From Actinostola sp. cb2023 (taxonomy: Eukaryota; Cnidaria; Anthozoa; Actiniaria; Actinostolidae), in assembly GCA_033675265.1 (NCBI GenBank), contig JAUJYZ010000974.1, positions 1,120,001 to 1,184,000 on the forward strand: a stretch of 64,000 nucleotides of DNA, in the 5' to 3' direction. Below are positions 1 through 12,739 of this stretch, piece by piece (position 1 is the first letter of the stretch; each line of letters opens with the position of its first letter). The notes below the pieces were generated by a model. The model ran no database searches. It worked only from the letters and a program-made list of their open reading frames with translations, and was not told where the DNA came from. The position numbers and the translations under genes are program-made.

Positions 1-3000
1 AATGATATATTTTATTTTTACCTCAACAGACTCTATCACAGAACATACAGCTCTGCCCTTCACTTCGTACATTATAAGCTAAGCTTTACCATTGGTGGTA
101 CTACACTATATCACCTGTCAACACTATTATGACTTTCGCCGGTTCATTCTCTGCTGCTCTTAGCAGACTAGCGAATAAGGCCAAGCCATTTTTCTCAAAA
201 AGAAATAATGTATAAACAAATGAAAAAACTATTTTATCATTGTACTTTTAAACAAATACCAAATGTTTTTAACCACATATTGATAGTAATAATTTATACA
301 GACTTTATACATACTGCATTTTACTACACATAGATTCTTGTAGAATGTACTGGTATATGTCTACTAAGTAATCCTAATAAAGTATCTATCGCAGCTCCCC
401 AACATGAAAAGAATGACAAAATTTCCTTATATTTCTGTTACGACGAAATTCTGCAATTTGTTTGTCAAAATTCGTGGGTAATTACCAACAATACTTGGTT
501 TTGTCTGTCAGTTTGTCATCTGTGGTGCTTTAGATGGGAACGGATGGGACTCTAGATACTTGCACTCGACGATTGCTATGAATCGTTCGTTGAGTAATGT
601 TCGCTCTTTCGTTGGGATGTTTTAGTTTTATCTCCATGCTTTCACTACTTTCAATAGTAAAGTTCGTCGGACTTCAAACAGCTAGAACGTTGCTATTGTT
701 TTTACATGAACTGAACTAACTGATCTAAGAGTTTCCTGTCGTGCAGTCTTCTGCAGTGCACAGGACGGAAAGATAACAATGCAAGTTTACTGATGTCAGT
801 ACAGATCAGCCCTTAGCGGCCCGAGGCTGTGTTGTTTCATTCAATTCGCCCAGATACAGCTCGATACAGCCGAAAATATTTTCTAATCCGAAGAAAAACA
901 TAAGCAAACATTGGATGGAAACCAGAACATATCCTCCCCAGATCACTCAAACACGAAGAGAAACTTTTTACATCGGCGAAACAACGAACAACAGCAAAAT
1001 GCTGTGCTTTCCGTGTTCAAGTTGACAGACAGTACTTTCTCGTTTACGAGAACTCAAAAACAGAATTTCCATGTTTTTTGAATTACATTGATAGAAATCA
1101 AGTGAATGTTCTATGTACGTATGAAGAGCTCATGGCTCTAGTCGACAACTGATTCTGAACAGGGCATGCATGCATGCACTAGTAACCGCTTACCAGGCCA
1201 AGGGCTATCTATACAACGTAAGCCCTACTCGAGTCTGTTCAGCGTTTTCAGCTAGTCCAACGCCTTTTCCTTTCTGTTCATTGGCTTTCATTCGATGTGC
1301 TAACTTGGTCTCTCCCGCCTTACTGTCTGAGCTCTCAAGGAAACGAGTTCATACACATTTTTTGCTCCCACTATACATAACTGACAACATTCATTTGACA
1401 GTTCTAGCGATGCATACCTGGGAGAGAAAACTAGCCTGAACGATTCAATAAATTATGTTACGTACATAGTAGTTTGGTTTGGATGGTTGACCTTTGCTAT
1501 CTCTCAATTAATTCGATATGGTGGACAAGACAAAAGGAATATACTGCATACACGGATGTACCAAGAATTCGCCAAGTGCGGTTTTGTTGCAACGTATTTT
1601 TTTTGCATGATTCGTACTTGCTTCGTGAATCGTTTCAGTGTTTGGGTTGGTGGTGGTTGTAAAGTATTTTCATTTCTTACACTTGTTTAAAACTCGTTTG
1701 CTTCTTTTTACCAATCATTTACTCATTCAAGTCTCGTTCTTTTCTGTCATGTGTTTGTTGTTATTGTTGAGCTTGATACTTGCCTACAAACACGCCCCAA
1801 AACAACTTTGTCTTCCAACTCAACATTTTCTAAAATTTACATCAGTTCTGTAGTTAATGTTTTCATGTAAAACTTTGTTACAAAACTGAATACCAGCTTG
1901 CAACAAGAACCTTGAGTACTTGATTCTACTTTATACAAATGTCATTTTAAAAGCCGTCGCTAATTAGTTTAACAATTTGCAGTTTCGTCCCACTACATCC
2001 TCCTCTCAGTGACTGCCTGTTAAAGATATCTCGACACCACAATTCCTGCCTTCTTCACCACCATACAAAAGGGTTATCGGTGACGGCTGTTGCGTCAGAA
2101 TTCCGGCTTTCAAAGAATTTCAAGTTTCGGTGACTGCGATAGGAAATCAAGCTATGCAAACAGGATTCAGGGAGACAAACACAAGACATTACTACGAGCG
2201 CGTGTTTCCTGTTATATTCTGTCACTTTACAAATGTTTGGGTTTTCTAATCGGATTCTTCAAAATTCAATCTCAAACGCCAGGTTTGGAAGTAAATGAGC
2301 AATAACACAATGCCTAATACGATTAGCTGACTGATTATCGTGTTTTTGAGACTACTTTTGGGATACGAATTCGATGGCTTTAATTTGACTAATAACAGCG
2401 ATGTGTGTGAGCTCTGGACTTTATGTGGTGAAAGGAAGCTGTCAACATTAACGCTAAACAAAACAAACTTCAGACAGCATCACTCCAAACCCCAGGGGGG
2501 AGGTGTGAGGTAACGATGAACCTAATGCATTCAATATAGACAAGTGCAGTAGTGGCCTGTGTGTAGAGAAAGAGATTCTGTTGTTGCTCTCCTCTGCGGC
2601 TGCCGTGCATTAGATGACAGTACTTTTTCAAATACACATATGATGCCCCAATCCTCTCAACTATCCACTTCAAAGATTAATGGCGGAGGCGTGAACTTGT
2701 GAACGTTTATTGGAGCGCGTGTTTAAACCCCGAAATTTCGTAATAAAATTCCACCAAATTTATAAGAAAAGTATAACGTTACAGAATCCTTCGCCATGTG
2801 CAGAGCAGAAGATGGGATTAAAATATATATCAAACGCTCCTAGAACAGATTTAAATTCACTTTACTGCAGTCAGTAGGCATAAGCTGATACGGTCTGTGA
2901 CGTGAACATGTGGTCTGTAAGACTGCCTTTGCAGCTGCAAAGTATTCTGGTCGGTCGGTACTTCTTTGGGCCACGACTTCGAGGAGAGTTCATGCAGGTA

Positions 3001-4380
3001 ATTACTAACAAACGCGAAACATGCCTTGTTTATCAATTGAACCACGCCTCTGATTTAGAGTTCAGCTGGGAACAGCATGAGCCAAGAGGGTATATTCCTA
3101 TCGAGGGGGAATCGATTCATCTGCTGACCGTCTACTAAAGGCAGTTGGTATGTTCTTGGTTTTCGGTCGATGTGAAGACACAATTCATTTCCAAGTATCT
3201 TAAAACGTTTGCTCTAGTATCGCTGCATAATCCTCGTGTAGGTAGCAGTTAAATTGTCCATGTTATTGATGTAAAAATGGGTGACCTGGTACTTGTATTA
3301 AAAGGCTATTTCCTTAGTGTATTTGCAGTGCAAAACACATCTGGTGAAGCTTAAAACATCTTGTAGAGTCTCTCGTGCAAAGGAGATTGTATTTTCTGTC
3401 TTTATAACTAACTGATAGGAAGTCGTGATATCTGGCAATGGAAGCCAAGAGTATGGACATAGTACATGGAAGTGGTTTTCTTCTGGACATGCAGTGATCC
3501 TATTCAGCCTCGAGGGATTTTGTGACCTGCTACGTTTCCGTTGGCCGTCGACTCACGACTTCAAGATACCAGATGTTGCAGTGCAGTGAAACGAGACAGA
3601 AACACACCAGAACTTCTGTCCACCTTTCTCTAAAGATCCATGCTGTTGCTGCTGGATGCTGATAGATAAAAGAAGGAAGACATATATCCCACGTCTGTTG
3701 TTGTCCCGCGTTCAATTCCATATGTACTGTGTGGCAGGCGACCTGCTATGCTACATATAACACAACAGCATTCTTGACGTGTTCAAGGTGACATCAAAGC
3801 CTCTATTAGTCGATATCCTGCGTACTTGTATATAAAGAACAGCTAACCTTTTAGTACTCATCTGCCAAAAGGCTTGTGAACGATTTAGGACAGTCCTAGC
3901 TACGCTCCCATCCCTGCTCAGGTGTAATTAGTCTGGCCGTACCGCGTAACATGGCCGCAAACTGACCGCACATTCTGATTTGATTTCTCTACGGTTTTCC
4001 GTTCATAAACCTGGATCAACAGAATCATTTTAGGCAGAGATACACTTGTCTTCTCTTAGTGGAGTGTATTAAATGAGTTCATTCATAGGTCTATCAGGAA
4101 GACAGTGCTTGGCGCCAATACGTGCCGATGAGCGTTTTTTGGCGCGTAATTGTTGTGGATGGTATTTGGACGCGTTTGTCACAGGTGCTGACTACCAGTG
4201 TATTGACAGTGTGATTAGAGAATTCCTAATCGATGCTTTAAAAAAATATTAAAACCCAAAATAGCACCATCGCCATTCGCTTGACTATTTCCTAGCTTGT
4301 TTCTGTTTATTGGGTCTTAGTGGGATGTCATTGACACTGCACTCACTACCGTGAGAGTTTGAAAAGTTGTTTGCCAGACG
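1..4380. other. Intergenic stretch, no gene recognised
   Basis: Only short open frames (below about 90 codons) occur on either strand, none with a recognisable domain or a coherent set of splice sites. The base composition is AT-rich with scattered short direct repeats. I see no tRNA, rRNA or clear transposon ends here. It probably includes upstream regulatory DNA of the ID gene that starts at 4521. Confidence 0.5.
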
Positions 4381-4398
4381 GTGACTAGATCGTGCGTG

Positions 4399-4450
4399 AT
4401 TGGTCAAAATATGTCACCAAGTATACACAGCTGCAGTCGAGGATATAAAG
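4399..4450 (+). promoter_or_regulatory. Core promoter of the ID gene
   Basis: TATAAAG lies at 4444-4450, an E-box CAGCTG at 4428-4433 and an inverted CCAAT box (ATTGG) at 4399-4403. A TATA box here places transcription start near 4470-4480, which decides the start codon: the in-frame ATG at 4458 would lie upstream of the transcript, so 4521 is preferred. The E-box is a plausible site for the bHLH factors that ID proteins antagonise. That role is inference. Confidence 0.55.
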
Positions 4451-4520
4451 GACAGATTTGTGCTCGTCACATAAATACCTCAACCGGCTCAGTAAAGTGC
4501 TCAGTCTCGCTCTGTCCGCC

Positions 4521-4967
4521 ATGAAACCACAACCAAACCGAGCTAACTCTAAACTAGGGGAATCTTTGAGGGTTACTTTACGATCTGCTTCGAGTATAGC
4601 TCATCGTAGAGTGTTGGAAGACATGGGAAGAGGCCATCCACAAGACATTCCTATGAGCGTTTACTATGAGATGTTAAAGCATATGGTGCCGTTCATTCCA
4701 ATAGGAAGACAGTTGAGTCGAGTTGAGATACTGCAGTATGTGATTGACTATATTCAAGATCTACAAAACGCTCTCGAGTCTCATTCATCAATACATACGG
4801 CCGTACCGCAGACACTGAACCGAGCCAACAGGCGGCCTCTCTCGTCCATCTCACTCAATCAAACATCAGATAAGGTAGGAGAATCGTTTAGAACTCTTCT
4901 TGAATGTTTAAGCTTGACTTGTGTAGACGAAATTAGTCCTGATTCTGATTTTGAAAACGAACTTTGA
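4521..4967 (+). CDS. ID: ID-type helix-loop-helix protein (inhibitor of DNA binding / extramacrochaetae-like)
   Basis: Single-exon gene of 148 aa. Residues about 44-86 form a helix-loop-helix: a first helix with YYEMLKHMVP, a loop with IPIGRQ, and a second helix LSRVEILQYVIDYIQDLQ, which is the hallmark of ID/Emc proteins. There is no basic region before the first helix (the segment reads GRGHPQDIP), as expected for a dominant-negative HLH that dimerises with bHLH factors in the nucleus and blocks their DNA binding. The C-terminal third (about 87-148) is serine-rich, ends in an acidic tail and resembles nothing I know. The start at 4521 fits the TATA box at 4444 better than the in-frame ATG at 4458. 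Vertebrate ID genes have an intron after the HLH; none is needed here. ID genes are classic BMP targets, but no canonical BMP element was found. Family assignment is firm; orthology to one vertebrate ID paralogue cannot be made. Confidence 0.9.
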   Translation: MKPQPNRANSKLGESLRVTLRSASSIAHRRVLEDMGRGHPQDIPMSVYYEMLKHMVPFIPIGRQLSRVEILQYVIDYIQDLQNALESHSSIHTAVPQTLNRANRRPLSSISLNQTSDKVGESFRTLLECLSLTCVDEISPDSDFENEL

Positions 4968-4986
4968 CCAAACTTCAGCCAAGATA

Positions 4987-4992
4987 AATAAA
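4987..4992 (+). terminator. PolyA signal of the ID gene
   Basis: A canonical AATAAA lies 20 bp after the stop codon. The 3' UTR would be unusually short if it is used. Confidence 0.5.
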
Positions 4993-7687
4993 TGTTTGTT
5001 CAGTAAAACATTGATGAATGTGATTTCTTCAAATGTTTGCCATGGTTCGCTGGGCTCTGTTTTTGATCACCATCAAAAGATCTTTAGTATTTCGAAGTAT
5101 TTGCGAATAATCCGATCTACATTGGCATTCTACAATCTCAATGCAAGTCTTGAAAATAATTGATTTTACATTGTAAAACTAAGCAACCCTTTGAAATGTT
5201 TAAAAGTTGTTTAAACAAACCGAAAAGTCGGCGAATATCAAAGCAGTGATTCGTGAAGCGACAAGACAACGTTTATAGGATTTAGAAATATTAACAAATC
5301 GTCTTGATTCAATCAGAATTGCTAGCTTCGAATGGTATGTGACTTCTGATATTAGAGTACTTACAGACCTGGCCATGGAATGCTTCAAACACGATTCGAG
5401 AAAATGTACATAAGCTTAATGAAATTTGGAAACTTCAGAAATTCAAGCCAACTATCCAAATAGTGAGACCATCCCAACTCACCCAAACAATAACAGCCAA
5501 TTATATAGTTTTGCTAAAAAAGGAATGTATGTTTGTAAAGCTAAAGGTCTTTTCTGAAGGGCTCTTGAGGGAGCGATCCGGGCTTATCTCAAAACAGGAC
5601 AGAAAAAAACACAGGAAACACTCAAAGCAGTTTCTCATGTGTCCAGATGTTAGGAGCATTTTATTTCAATGATAAAGAATTGTCTGTGAAGATGTTGTCT
5701 TTTAGTGATGTAGACCAGCTTGTCAGTGATAAGAATAGGACAAACGGAAGCGTGCAGAGCGACAAGTAACAAGTCTGGCTTATGTGTGTGTTGTTTTGGG
5801 TTTCAGGTATAGTTAGCCAGTCTATCCTGGTTCTCATCTATTGGCGACAACAATCAAGATTTGACCAAATATGCCGCAGCTTGTGTGCATCTTTCATGCC
5901 ACAACAGGAAGACTATATTAATACAACTGATGAAGCAGACTGGTGGCTCAAAGACATCAAATACCAATATGGTTCCATTTATTCTCAATCAATTGTTCAT
6001 CCCTTCCATTGTGAGGACGAAGCGCCGCCCTATGAGTATTTCGTTCTAGAAACACTACCCAGAGTGCTTCAGTTATAGCCAAATGTTTACTGTGCCCCGG
6101 CATTTGCCTGAGCATTTGGTAATGTTATCAACGTGTAAGGTAGTGGATAGATCAGTCAGGATTAGTGCAAACACTCCCTATGGATCTGGCAAGAACTAAA
6201 AAGACTTGATAGTTTAATTACTTACCGTGCACATAATGTAAATACCATTTCAACATGTACTGCGCTTGACATAAATGATTGTATATTTTCTGTCAGTTGT
6301 CAAGCAACTATTCTTGCCCTGTTAACTGTTAAAATACCCACATAAAGGACACAAAAAGCGTATTTTTTTCGAGTTCTGTTCGATCGATCTACTTCAGACG
6401 TCAAAGTGGCAGTAGCTTCTGCTAAAGTACTCTCGATAGACACCCTATTGCTTACTTAAGGACTTAAACAGATTCGCGGGGCGTTTTGCAATTCTGTTTG
6501 ACCAGTTAGCTTGGATCGTTCTTCTATGACGTATTTATCGGACTTTCGTATGATTATATCAACTTTTTCAACGCTGCTAGAAGCCGGCCACTCCTCTGTT
6601 GTTTTCACCTTCCTTCAACTAAAATTCTGTGAGGTCTTTTTTCTAGTTGAACACCGAGTTCACTTTAATCGATTTCTAATTTGAAACTACAGTTACAAGC
6701 TATTAGCTTCATCATTAGCATAATTGATATTTCATCTGTTCAAGTCCGCGCGCACCGCAAGCCCCGTCCGACGTGAGTGGAAAAGACACTGACGAACTTT
6801 TAAAATAACATCAAACGATCAAACCAGTTTAGACAGATCTCTCGTTACGGGTCAGCTTGAGTGTTGATAGGTGAGTCGCTTTGATCAGTGTCTTCTCACT
6901 AAACAAGGAAATCTCGTGGGGTGCATACAGGCGGTGCTGGACACGGACCACGTGGTCCGGAACATCCAATGAGAACGCTCGATTGCCTAGCCGTGTTTTG
7001 AAGATTTTTGTGAACTTTATTTTCCAAGTGTGTGATTTATTTCGTCTATTAGAAAATTATTTTGAATATCTACACAAAACTTTTATATACAATGTGAAGG
7101 TGGATATGTGAACTACGCCTGGATGGATTCTCAAGAGCAGGTAAGGTATTTTAGTACCTAAAATGTGTCCAGTTAGTCTTGTGTCTTTTCATTTTTCGTT
7201 CGTCAAACATTGAATATAAGTAGTAACGCACGAAGTGAATCATACAGCGATCAAAGTAAGAATCCTTCATTTTTTTAGCACAGATACATTCTATAGATAA
7301 TAAACTTGAAGAAAAAGTGAAGGGGCCCCAAAGGGCCTCTTCGTTTTAAAGGAGAAAATCGGCCTTGAAGTTCGCGAATTTCACGAATATTGAGTATTTG
7401 AAGTGACACTTCACACGTCACTATTCATAGCAACATATAGTTTTATTACTGCGTATCTTGAAGTATTCTAGCATTATATCAGCCTGTGGATGTTTGTTAC
7501 TTTAAAACTATAAATATATATACTTTTCTCACTAGGTATGAGTTCAGAAAAGTCAGCCAAGACTCGGCAAGAGCGCAGTCAAGTAAGAGCTGAGAGACTG
7601 CATCTACTTGAGTACTTCTGTATACAGAGAAGGAATATGATAAATTCAGCTTTTGTTTTTAAATGAATATTCTCATTGTACATGTAA
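4993..7687. other. Intergenic stretch, no supported gene
   Basis: The longest frame (5782-6078, +, 98 codons) starts next to an acceptor-like TTTCAG, but it matches no family I know and has no partner exon. A short ATG frame followed by a donor (about 7123-7140) and an acceptor-like site near 7537 also fail to join in frame. I see no transposon ends in this stretch. Confidence 0.4.
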
Positions 7688-7808
7688 TAGAGTGATTCCA
7701 ATAAACCTGGGCACTACTAATTATTAGTTGTCAGTGTTTATTAGATGCAAAGGAACAAAAGAAAACAAAAGAATGAGTGTCTAATAGTGTGTATTGGTGT
7801 AGTTTTAG

Positions 7809-9026
7809 CACAGGGAGCCCAAGCATAAATTCAGTAAAAAAATAAAATTCGAAATAAAGTATTTTTTTCCGCTATACACCTTTGTTGTCTGTTAACTTAA
7901 CCTGCCTGGTGATTTTTTTTCAGAATTTTTTTTTTTTTTCTCGGACCAGTAAGGAAAAATGAAAAGGGTGGACACTCCACTTCGATTATCGATTCGAAAT
8001 GCCCAAACAGCTCGGGGAAATACGATTTTTTTGCTATAAATACTCAACTTATCGGCTGCAAACTCCCACAACATATAATCAGATACCTATTCTTCTATCT
8101 CGTACCCATTGAAGAGCGAATTTCAGATTAGTTGGGAAATAAATCGCCAGCGAATTCGAAACTATTTTCAAAACTAATACGTACCGAGGCGAATCCGTGC
8201 CGTTGGCGCAGCCGGCCCTGGAACCGAGGACAATAAAAGACGCTACGGGGAGCACGAGCGTAGCTGTTGACCTGACAAACCGATTCCTGCTCGGCTGTCA
8301 ACATCGTATAAAAAGGCAAGGAAAAGTAAAGGATTTTGAGTATTACATTATAGAGTGTAAACCATATGTCCGTGAAATAATACTATTACTAAATAGTACT
8401 AAATAGTGTTATATCTATTGTTTTCTATTGTTTCATCAGTGCTATTTAGTACTAATTAGTTAGTATTGTTTCACGGACATATGGTTTGTACTCTAGAACA
8501 TTTGTAGATTGCTGAAGACTGCAATTTTGACGAGAGTGGGAAGGTCGGGGAATCGGTTTGTCAGATCAACAGCTACGCTCGTCCTCCCCGTAGCGTCTTC
8601 TTTTATTGTCCTCGGTTCCAGGGCCGGCTGCGCCAACGGCACGGATTCGCCTCGGTACGCATTAGTTTTGAAAATAGTTTCGAATTCGCTGGCGATTTAT
8701 TTCCCAACTAATCTGAAATTCGCTCTTCAATGGGTACGAGATAGAAGAATAGGTATCTGATTATATGTTGTGGGAGTTTGCAGCCGATAAGTTGAGTATT
8801 TATAGCAAAAAAATCGTATTTCCCCGAGCTGTTTGGGCATTTCGAATCGATAATCGAAGTGGAGTGTCCACCCTTTTCATTTTTCCTTACTGGTCCGAGA
8901 AAAAAAAAATTCTGAAAAAAAATCACCAGGCAGGTTAAGTTAACAGACAACAAAGGTGTATAGCGGAAAAAAATACTTTATTTCGAATTTTATTTTTTTA
9001 CTGAATTTATGCTTGGGCTCCCTGTG
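7809..9026. mobile_element. Foldback element A (CACAGG termini, 7-bp target duplication)
   Basis: Two arms of about 450 bp are inverted copies: the left starts CACAGGGAGCCCAAGC, the right ends GCTTGGGCTCCCTGTG. Flanking GTTTTAG occurs at 7802-7808 and 9027-9033, a perfect 7-bp target duplication. Short frames in the arms mirror each other and are not genes. Its centre holds another MITE (8351-8495). The termini resemble those of foldback B at 57972. Confidence 0.85.
8351..8495. mobile_element. TA-flanked MITE, CATATGTCCGTGAAA family
   Basis: The inverted ends GAGTGTAAACCATATGTCCG and its inverse are bordered by TA, as for Tc1/mariner elements. It sits in the loop of foldback A. A second copy lies at 13802-13941 and one lone end at about 52931-52954. 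Confidence 0.75.
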
Positions 9027-9033
9027 GTTTTAG

Positions 9034-9175
9034 TAGAGTGATTGCAATAAACCTGTGAAACAGTCAGTAGACTAGACACTGGTAGACTTTATTTCCATTG
9101 TTTTCTTTTGTGTTTATTAAACTATTACACACCAGCATCTAATTTTTATTTCACAGGTTTGTTGCAATCACTCTA
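9034..9175. mobile_element. Intact TA-flanked MITE (TAGAGTGATTGCAATAAACC family)
   Basis: The ends TAGAGTGATTGCAATAAACC and GGTTTGTTGCAATCACTCTA are near-perfect inverted repeats. It directly abuts the right target duplication of foldback A. It is the same family as the interrupted outer element at 7688-9205. Confidence 0.7.
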
Positions 9176-9337
9176 AATAACCCAGGTTAATTATTGGAAT
9201 CACTAATAAAAATATATATTTGGTACCACTGATTTATCAGGTTCAGTACATGTAAATGCTCCTGTGAATAAAAAGCCACTACAATGGGAAACCAGTTACT
9301 GGTTGCACTTCTGCAATTTATTGGACTGTACTGCTGA

Positions 9338-9530
9338 GGGTTTGAAACCCTGTCCATGTTATAGGACAACAAAATCTAAAATACCTAGGACAGACTCGCA
9401 TAAAATTATATACCCTGTTCAGGGCAGAGGCCAAAACCATACCCTGTCCTGCTAGCAGCACGTCCCCATACATTTATATGGGAATCAAGTATGTAATACT
9501 TGATCATGAACCCCTGGCTAGGGGGATAAA
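9338..9530 (-). repeat. Dispersed repeat with GTCCT/ACAGGG motifs
   Basis: On the minus strand this shares GTCCTA..., TTTAGATTTT and ACAGGGTTTCAAACCC blocks in the same order with 28185-28330 on the plus strand. The two are diverged copies of one interspersed repeat of unknown class. Confidence 0.45.
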
Positions 9531-9688
9531 AAATTCCCCACCTTAAAATAAAGCATCAGTATTCATTTCTATTGTACACTAGTCTTATTGTACAGCTGTA
9601 ATATTTAATATTATTTCATACTACTACAGATGATAATGATAATACATTATTATATTGTTTAGCAAATTCAGTTTGACGCAAGGTACAG

Positions 9689-9813
9689 TCATCTGACTAC
9701 TTTTAAAACATTCTTAACATCCATTGCACATTGCATTCCTCTTTGATTGGCTTCCTCGACAATCACTTTGGCCTGGTGCAGTCCAATTCCCTTGATTGAT
9801 GTTACCCACCTCC
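9689..9813 (-). CDS. Unidentified terminal coding exon
   Basis: On the minus strand a CATCAG acceptor is followed by two phase bases and 40 sense codons to TGA. The peptide starts RWVTSIKGIGLHQAKVIVEE and ends with NVLKVVR. It has the composition of a folded protein rather than of repeat translation. An upstream 15-nt piece near 9902-9916 would join in phase (TIQTG), but this is weak. I do not recognise the family, and no further exons were found upstream up to 13 kb. It could be the last exon of a gene with distant exons or a retro-fragment. Confidence 0.35.
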
Positions 9814-9913
9814 CTGATGTTACATGGTATACAAACACTACATAGCTTGTGTACATGTAATTAGTAATTCTTAGAGAAATTGTTGATAAGGCCCGCTATT
9901 ACCAGTTTGTATT

Positions 9914-12191
9914 GTACCTGTGTAAATAAAAATAAAACAAATCATGAATGGTAAATGAATATTATAAACTAAATCTTACCATACTAGTACATACATCTGG
10001 AACCATACATCAGTATAACCATTTGTATATTTTATATAAAATTAGGTTTCTTTAGGACACACATTTGTATTATTATTATTATTATCAAACTGAATTGTGA
10101 GTTTTACTATCACAATGTAAATCAGTACGTGGACCAAGTACGTACTGATATATATACATACAAATGGAACTACATGAAAGCTTTACGATCGATTCCAACA
10201 CTACAATACACGTCGATAATTTATATGAGTTGCTCGTAATATTTGGCAGCCTGTCAAACACTACTATGGGCTGAATGTTGTTTGACTTCATAAGTTCAAT
10301 ATAACTCATAAATAGGTCAACATATAAACTAGAGAGAAAGCTAAGAAGTATGTTAAGCTTATATAAAGGAGAAGAATAAGCTATAAGCTTTTTAAAATAC
10401 ATCAAAACTTCACGAGTCTACGGGAAGTTCAACTCACCGTGAAGATAACTGCTCCTTTGTGTATCCAGCAATACCCATTTACTGACGCAGATTTTCCAGA
10501 AAGAGTGGATATGTGTATATCGGAGGTTGTGTGTCGAATATATAGAAGAAGACCGCTATAAACCCATTGAATCACAGAGTCACTTAGTTGTTTACACTTC
10601 GACGTCCAGATGCAAATGAGTAAAAATTTCAATTTGTCCCATCGTGCTTTGCGCTCCGTGTCCACCACCGCCTGGGGTGCATACGCCGTTCCTCGCAAGG
10701 AAATCTTTCAAGATGTTTATTCAGTAAATATAAACCAAAACGACTTGAATAGTGAATGATAAGTAGCACACATGGATTGTATAAACACTCAAATACAGCA
10801 GTAAGCAGCCAAGAGGGCGTGTTTCCATGTGGCATTGTTGATGTTTCGTATTAACTATTGACATGCATGTCATCACACTTGTAGTGTCGGACGTTCAGTC
10901 ATGCAACTTTGTAAGAAAACCTTTGGGGGGGGAGGGGTTGGGATGGAAAACTAGAAAACATGACACGTTAATAAAGTTATTATTATTATGGTATATTATG
11001 CAAATTATTGACAGGATGTCGCGAGGGAATAATTTACATCCTGCCCAAATAAGGATCGTCGTCGGAGCAATATATTGTGCAGTCTGGAACCCAGGTGACT
11101 CGGAATTCGTGACCAATGCGCATAAAGCATGCATCCCACTTATATACTTGCGGCGACCGGCCTAGTCTCCTATGCACCCGTTCTTAGTTTCGGGATCCCT
11201 GTGCTCCCGTGAAATAAGGCCGGCTTGTGCTTGCGTGCTTTAATAGTCAAAACCAGGCTATACAGCCGGTCTTAGTACGCCGTTGATCTCTGACAAAGCT
11301 AAACTGTTGAACATGATTACTGATTCCAAATAATGATTTGGCAGATGTGGGCTTCAATCTCTCCCAACAGCTAACCGAATGGTAAATGTAGTTTCCTTGG
11401 TTATTTATTCTTGTCACTTTCACAGTTTCATCTATCCCCTTTGACTGACCTCCCGTCAATAGCTCACTGGGTACCTCACTATGTTCATACCTCGCGAGAG
11501 AAATGACTTATTTCAAGTCACCGTATCTGGAAAACAGATGTGTTTGAAAGGGCGTTCAAACGATATTGAGATCAATGTAAAGACCATTACATGATAAACT
11601 CATTGCCTTACAATTTGTTCAAGCTGACTTACTTTGAAGGCTGATGAGTTGTTACTGTCACCCCTCACCAGTTTTGAAACACGCAAATTTAAACCAAATG
11701 AATCAAAGCCTCGAAATTGATAAATCTGGCAGCCACATTTTTTCTTCGGATGACGTTCAACTGATTTCAAACCCAGATAGTTTGATCAGTGATCTTAGCA
11801 GGACACAGTATTTTTAAGAATTGGAAATGTTTTGTCGTGGAAGTATAACCTGCCCTGTGAAACATTCACACGAATTTCAAAGCCTGAAAATCCTCATTTT
11901 GCGAAGTCGCTTTAGCTAGAGTTACCTATAAACACTTCAAGATGGTCACCATCTTGAAGGTATTTTCGTGATGTGCAGCAGGCTATGATTGTATGCAGAG
12001 CCCTGCAGAGTACAGACAAACACATCCTGCACAAAGAATTCTCCTGCAACGATTACCAACACCTGCCTTCAATGTAAGTTTAATGTAAAACCCATGCAAC
12101 TTGAATGCAGCTCGCACTATGAACATGTAATAATACTTGGCTTTCACAAGCGGCTTTGCAATCTATGGCCATGATGTGAATGTATTTCAGT
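9914..12191. other. Intergenic stretch, no supported gene
   Basis: It holds ATT microsatellites at 10067-10085 and 10978-10988. An AATAAAGTTATTATTATT-type tail around 10970 resembles those near 21630 and 32870 and may mark old retroposon 3' ends. A stretch at 10640-10690 (-) resembles 6915-6945 (+), sharing CAGGCGGTG.TGGACACGGA. I cannot say what that is. Confidence 0.35.
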
Positions 12192-12739
12192 GCCTTGTGG
12201 ACTGAACAAACACCCTGTAAGTTTGCGCGCAGATTAGGATTACAAGATAGTCTGTAATGCGCGTCAGTGTAAATAGAACAGAGGCCTCGATATCGTCCCT
12301 TGTGGAACAAACACCCTGTAAGTTTGCGCGCAGATTAGGATTACAAGATAGTCTGTAATGCGCGTCAGTGTAAATAGAACATAGGCCTTGGTATCGTCCC
12401 TTGTGGAACAAACACCCTGTAAGTTTGCGCGCAGATTAGGATTACAAGATAGTCTAATGCTCGTCAGTGTAAATAGAACAGAAGCCTCGGTAGCGTCCCT
12501 TGTGGAACAAACACCCTGTAAGTTTGCGCGCAGATTAGGATTACAAGATAGTCTGTAATGCTCGTCAGTGTAAATAGAACAGAGGCCTCGATATCGTCCC
12601 TTGTGGAACAAACACCCTGTAAGTTTGTGCGCAGATTAGGATTAGAAGATAGTCTTTAATGCTCGTCAGTGTAAATAGAACAGAGGCCTCGATATCGTCC
12701 CTTGTGGAACAAACACCCTGTAAGTTTGCGCGCAGATTA
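12192..12739. repeat. Tandem repeat, ~101-bp unit, about 5.3 copies
   Basis: CACCCTGTAAGTTTG recurs at 12211, 12312, 12413, 12512, 12613 and 12714 (spacings 101, 101, 99, 101, 101). Copies differ by single bases and a 2-bp deletion. The minus-strand open frames across it (60-115 codons) shift between copies, so it is non-coding satellite-like DNA. It has no unique spacers, so it is not a CRISPR array. Confidence 0.9.

Larger units (their letters stand above)
7688..9205. mobile_element. Interrupted TA-flanked MITE holding nested insertions
   Basis: The outer ends are TAGAGTGATTCCAATAAACC at 7688 and its near-inverse ending ATTGGAATCACTA at 9205. Removing the insertions at 7809-9033 and 9034-9175 leaves roughly 145 bp, the same size as the related intact copy at 9034-9175. 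TA at both termini suggests a Tc1/mariner-type MITE. No transposase is encoded. Confidence 0.6.

Noticed and set aside
4099..4116. BMP-response element upstream of ID (AGAC...GGCGCC)
   Set aside because: Spacing is 7 bp instead of the 5 bp of the canonical element, and one site is not enough.
4458..4520. In-frame upstream ATG for the ID protein
   Set aside because: It lies only 8 bp after the TATA box, before the expected transcription start.
5782..6078. 98-codon frame with a nearby acceptor
   Set aside because: No recognisable domain, no partner exon; joining to a possible donor in the ID gene gives an immediate stop.
7123..7700. Possible two-exon small gene (MDSQEQ, then MSSEKSAKTRQ) with AATAAA
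   Set aside because: The two pieces do not join in frame and the AATAAA belongs to a MITE terminus.
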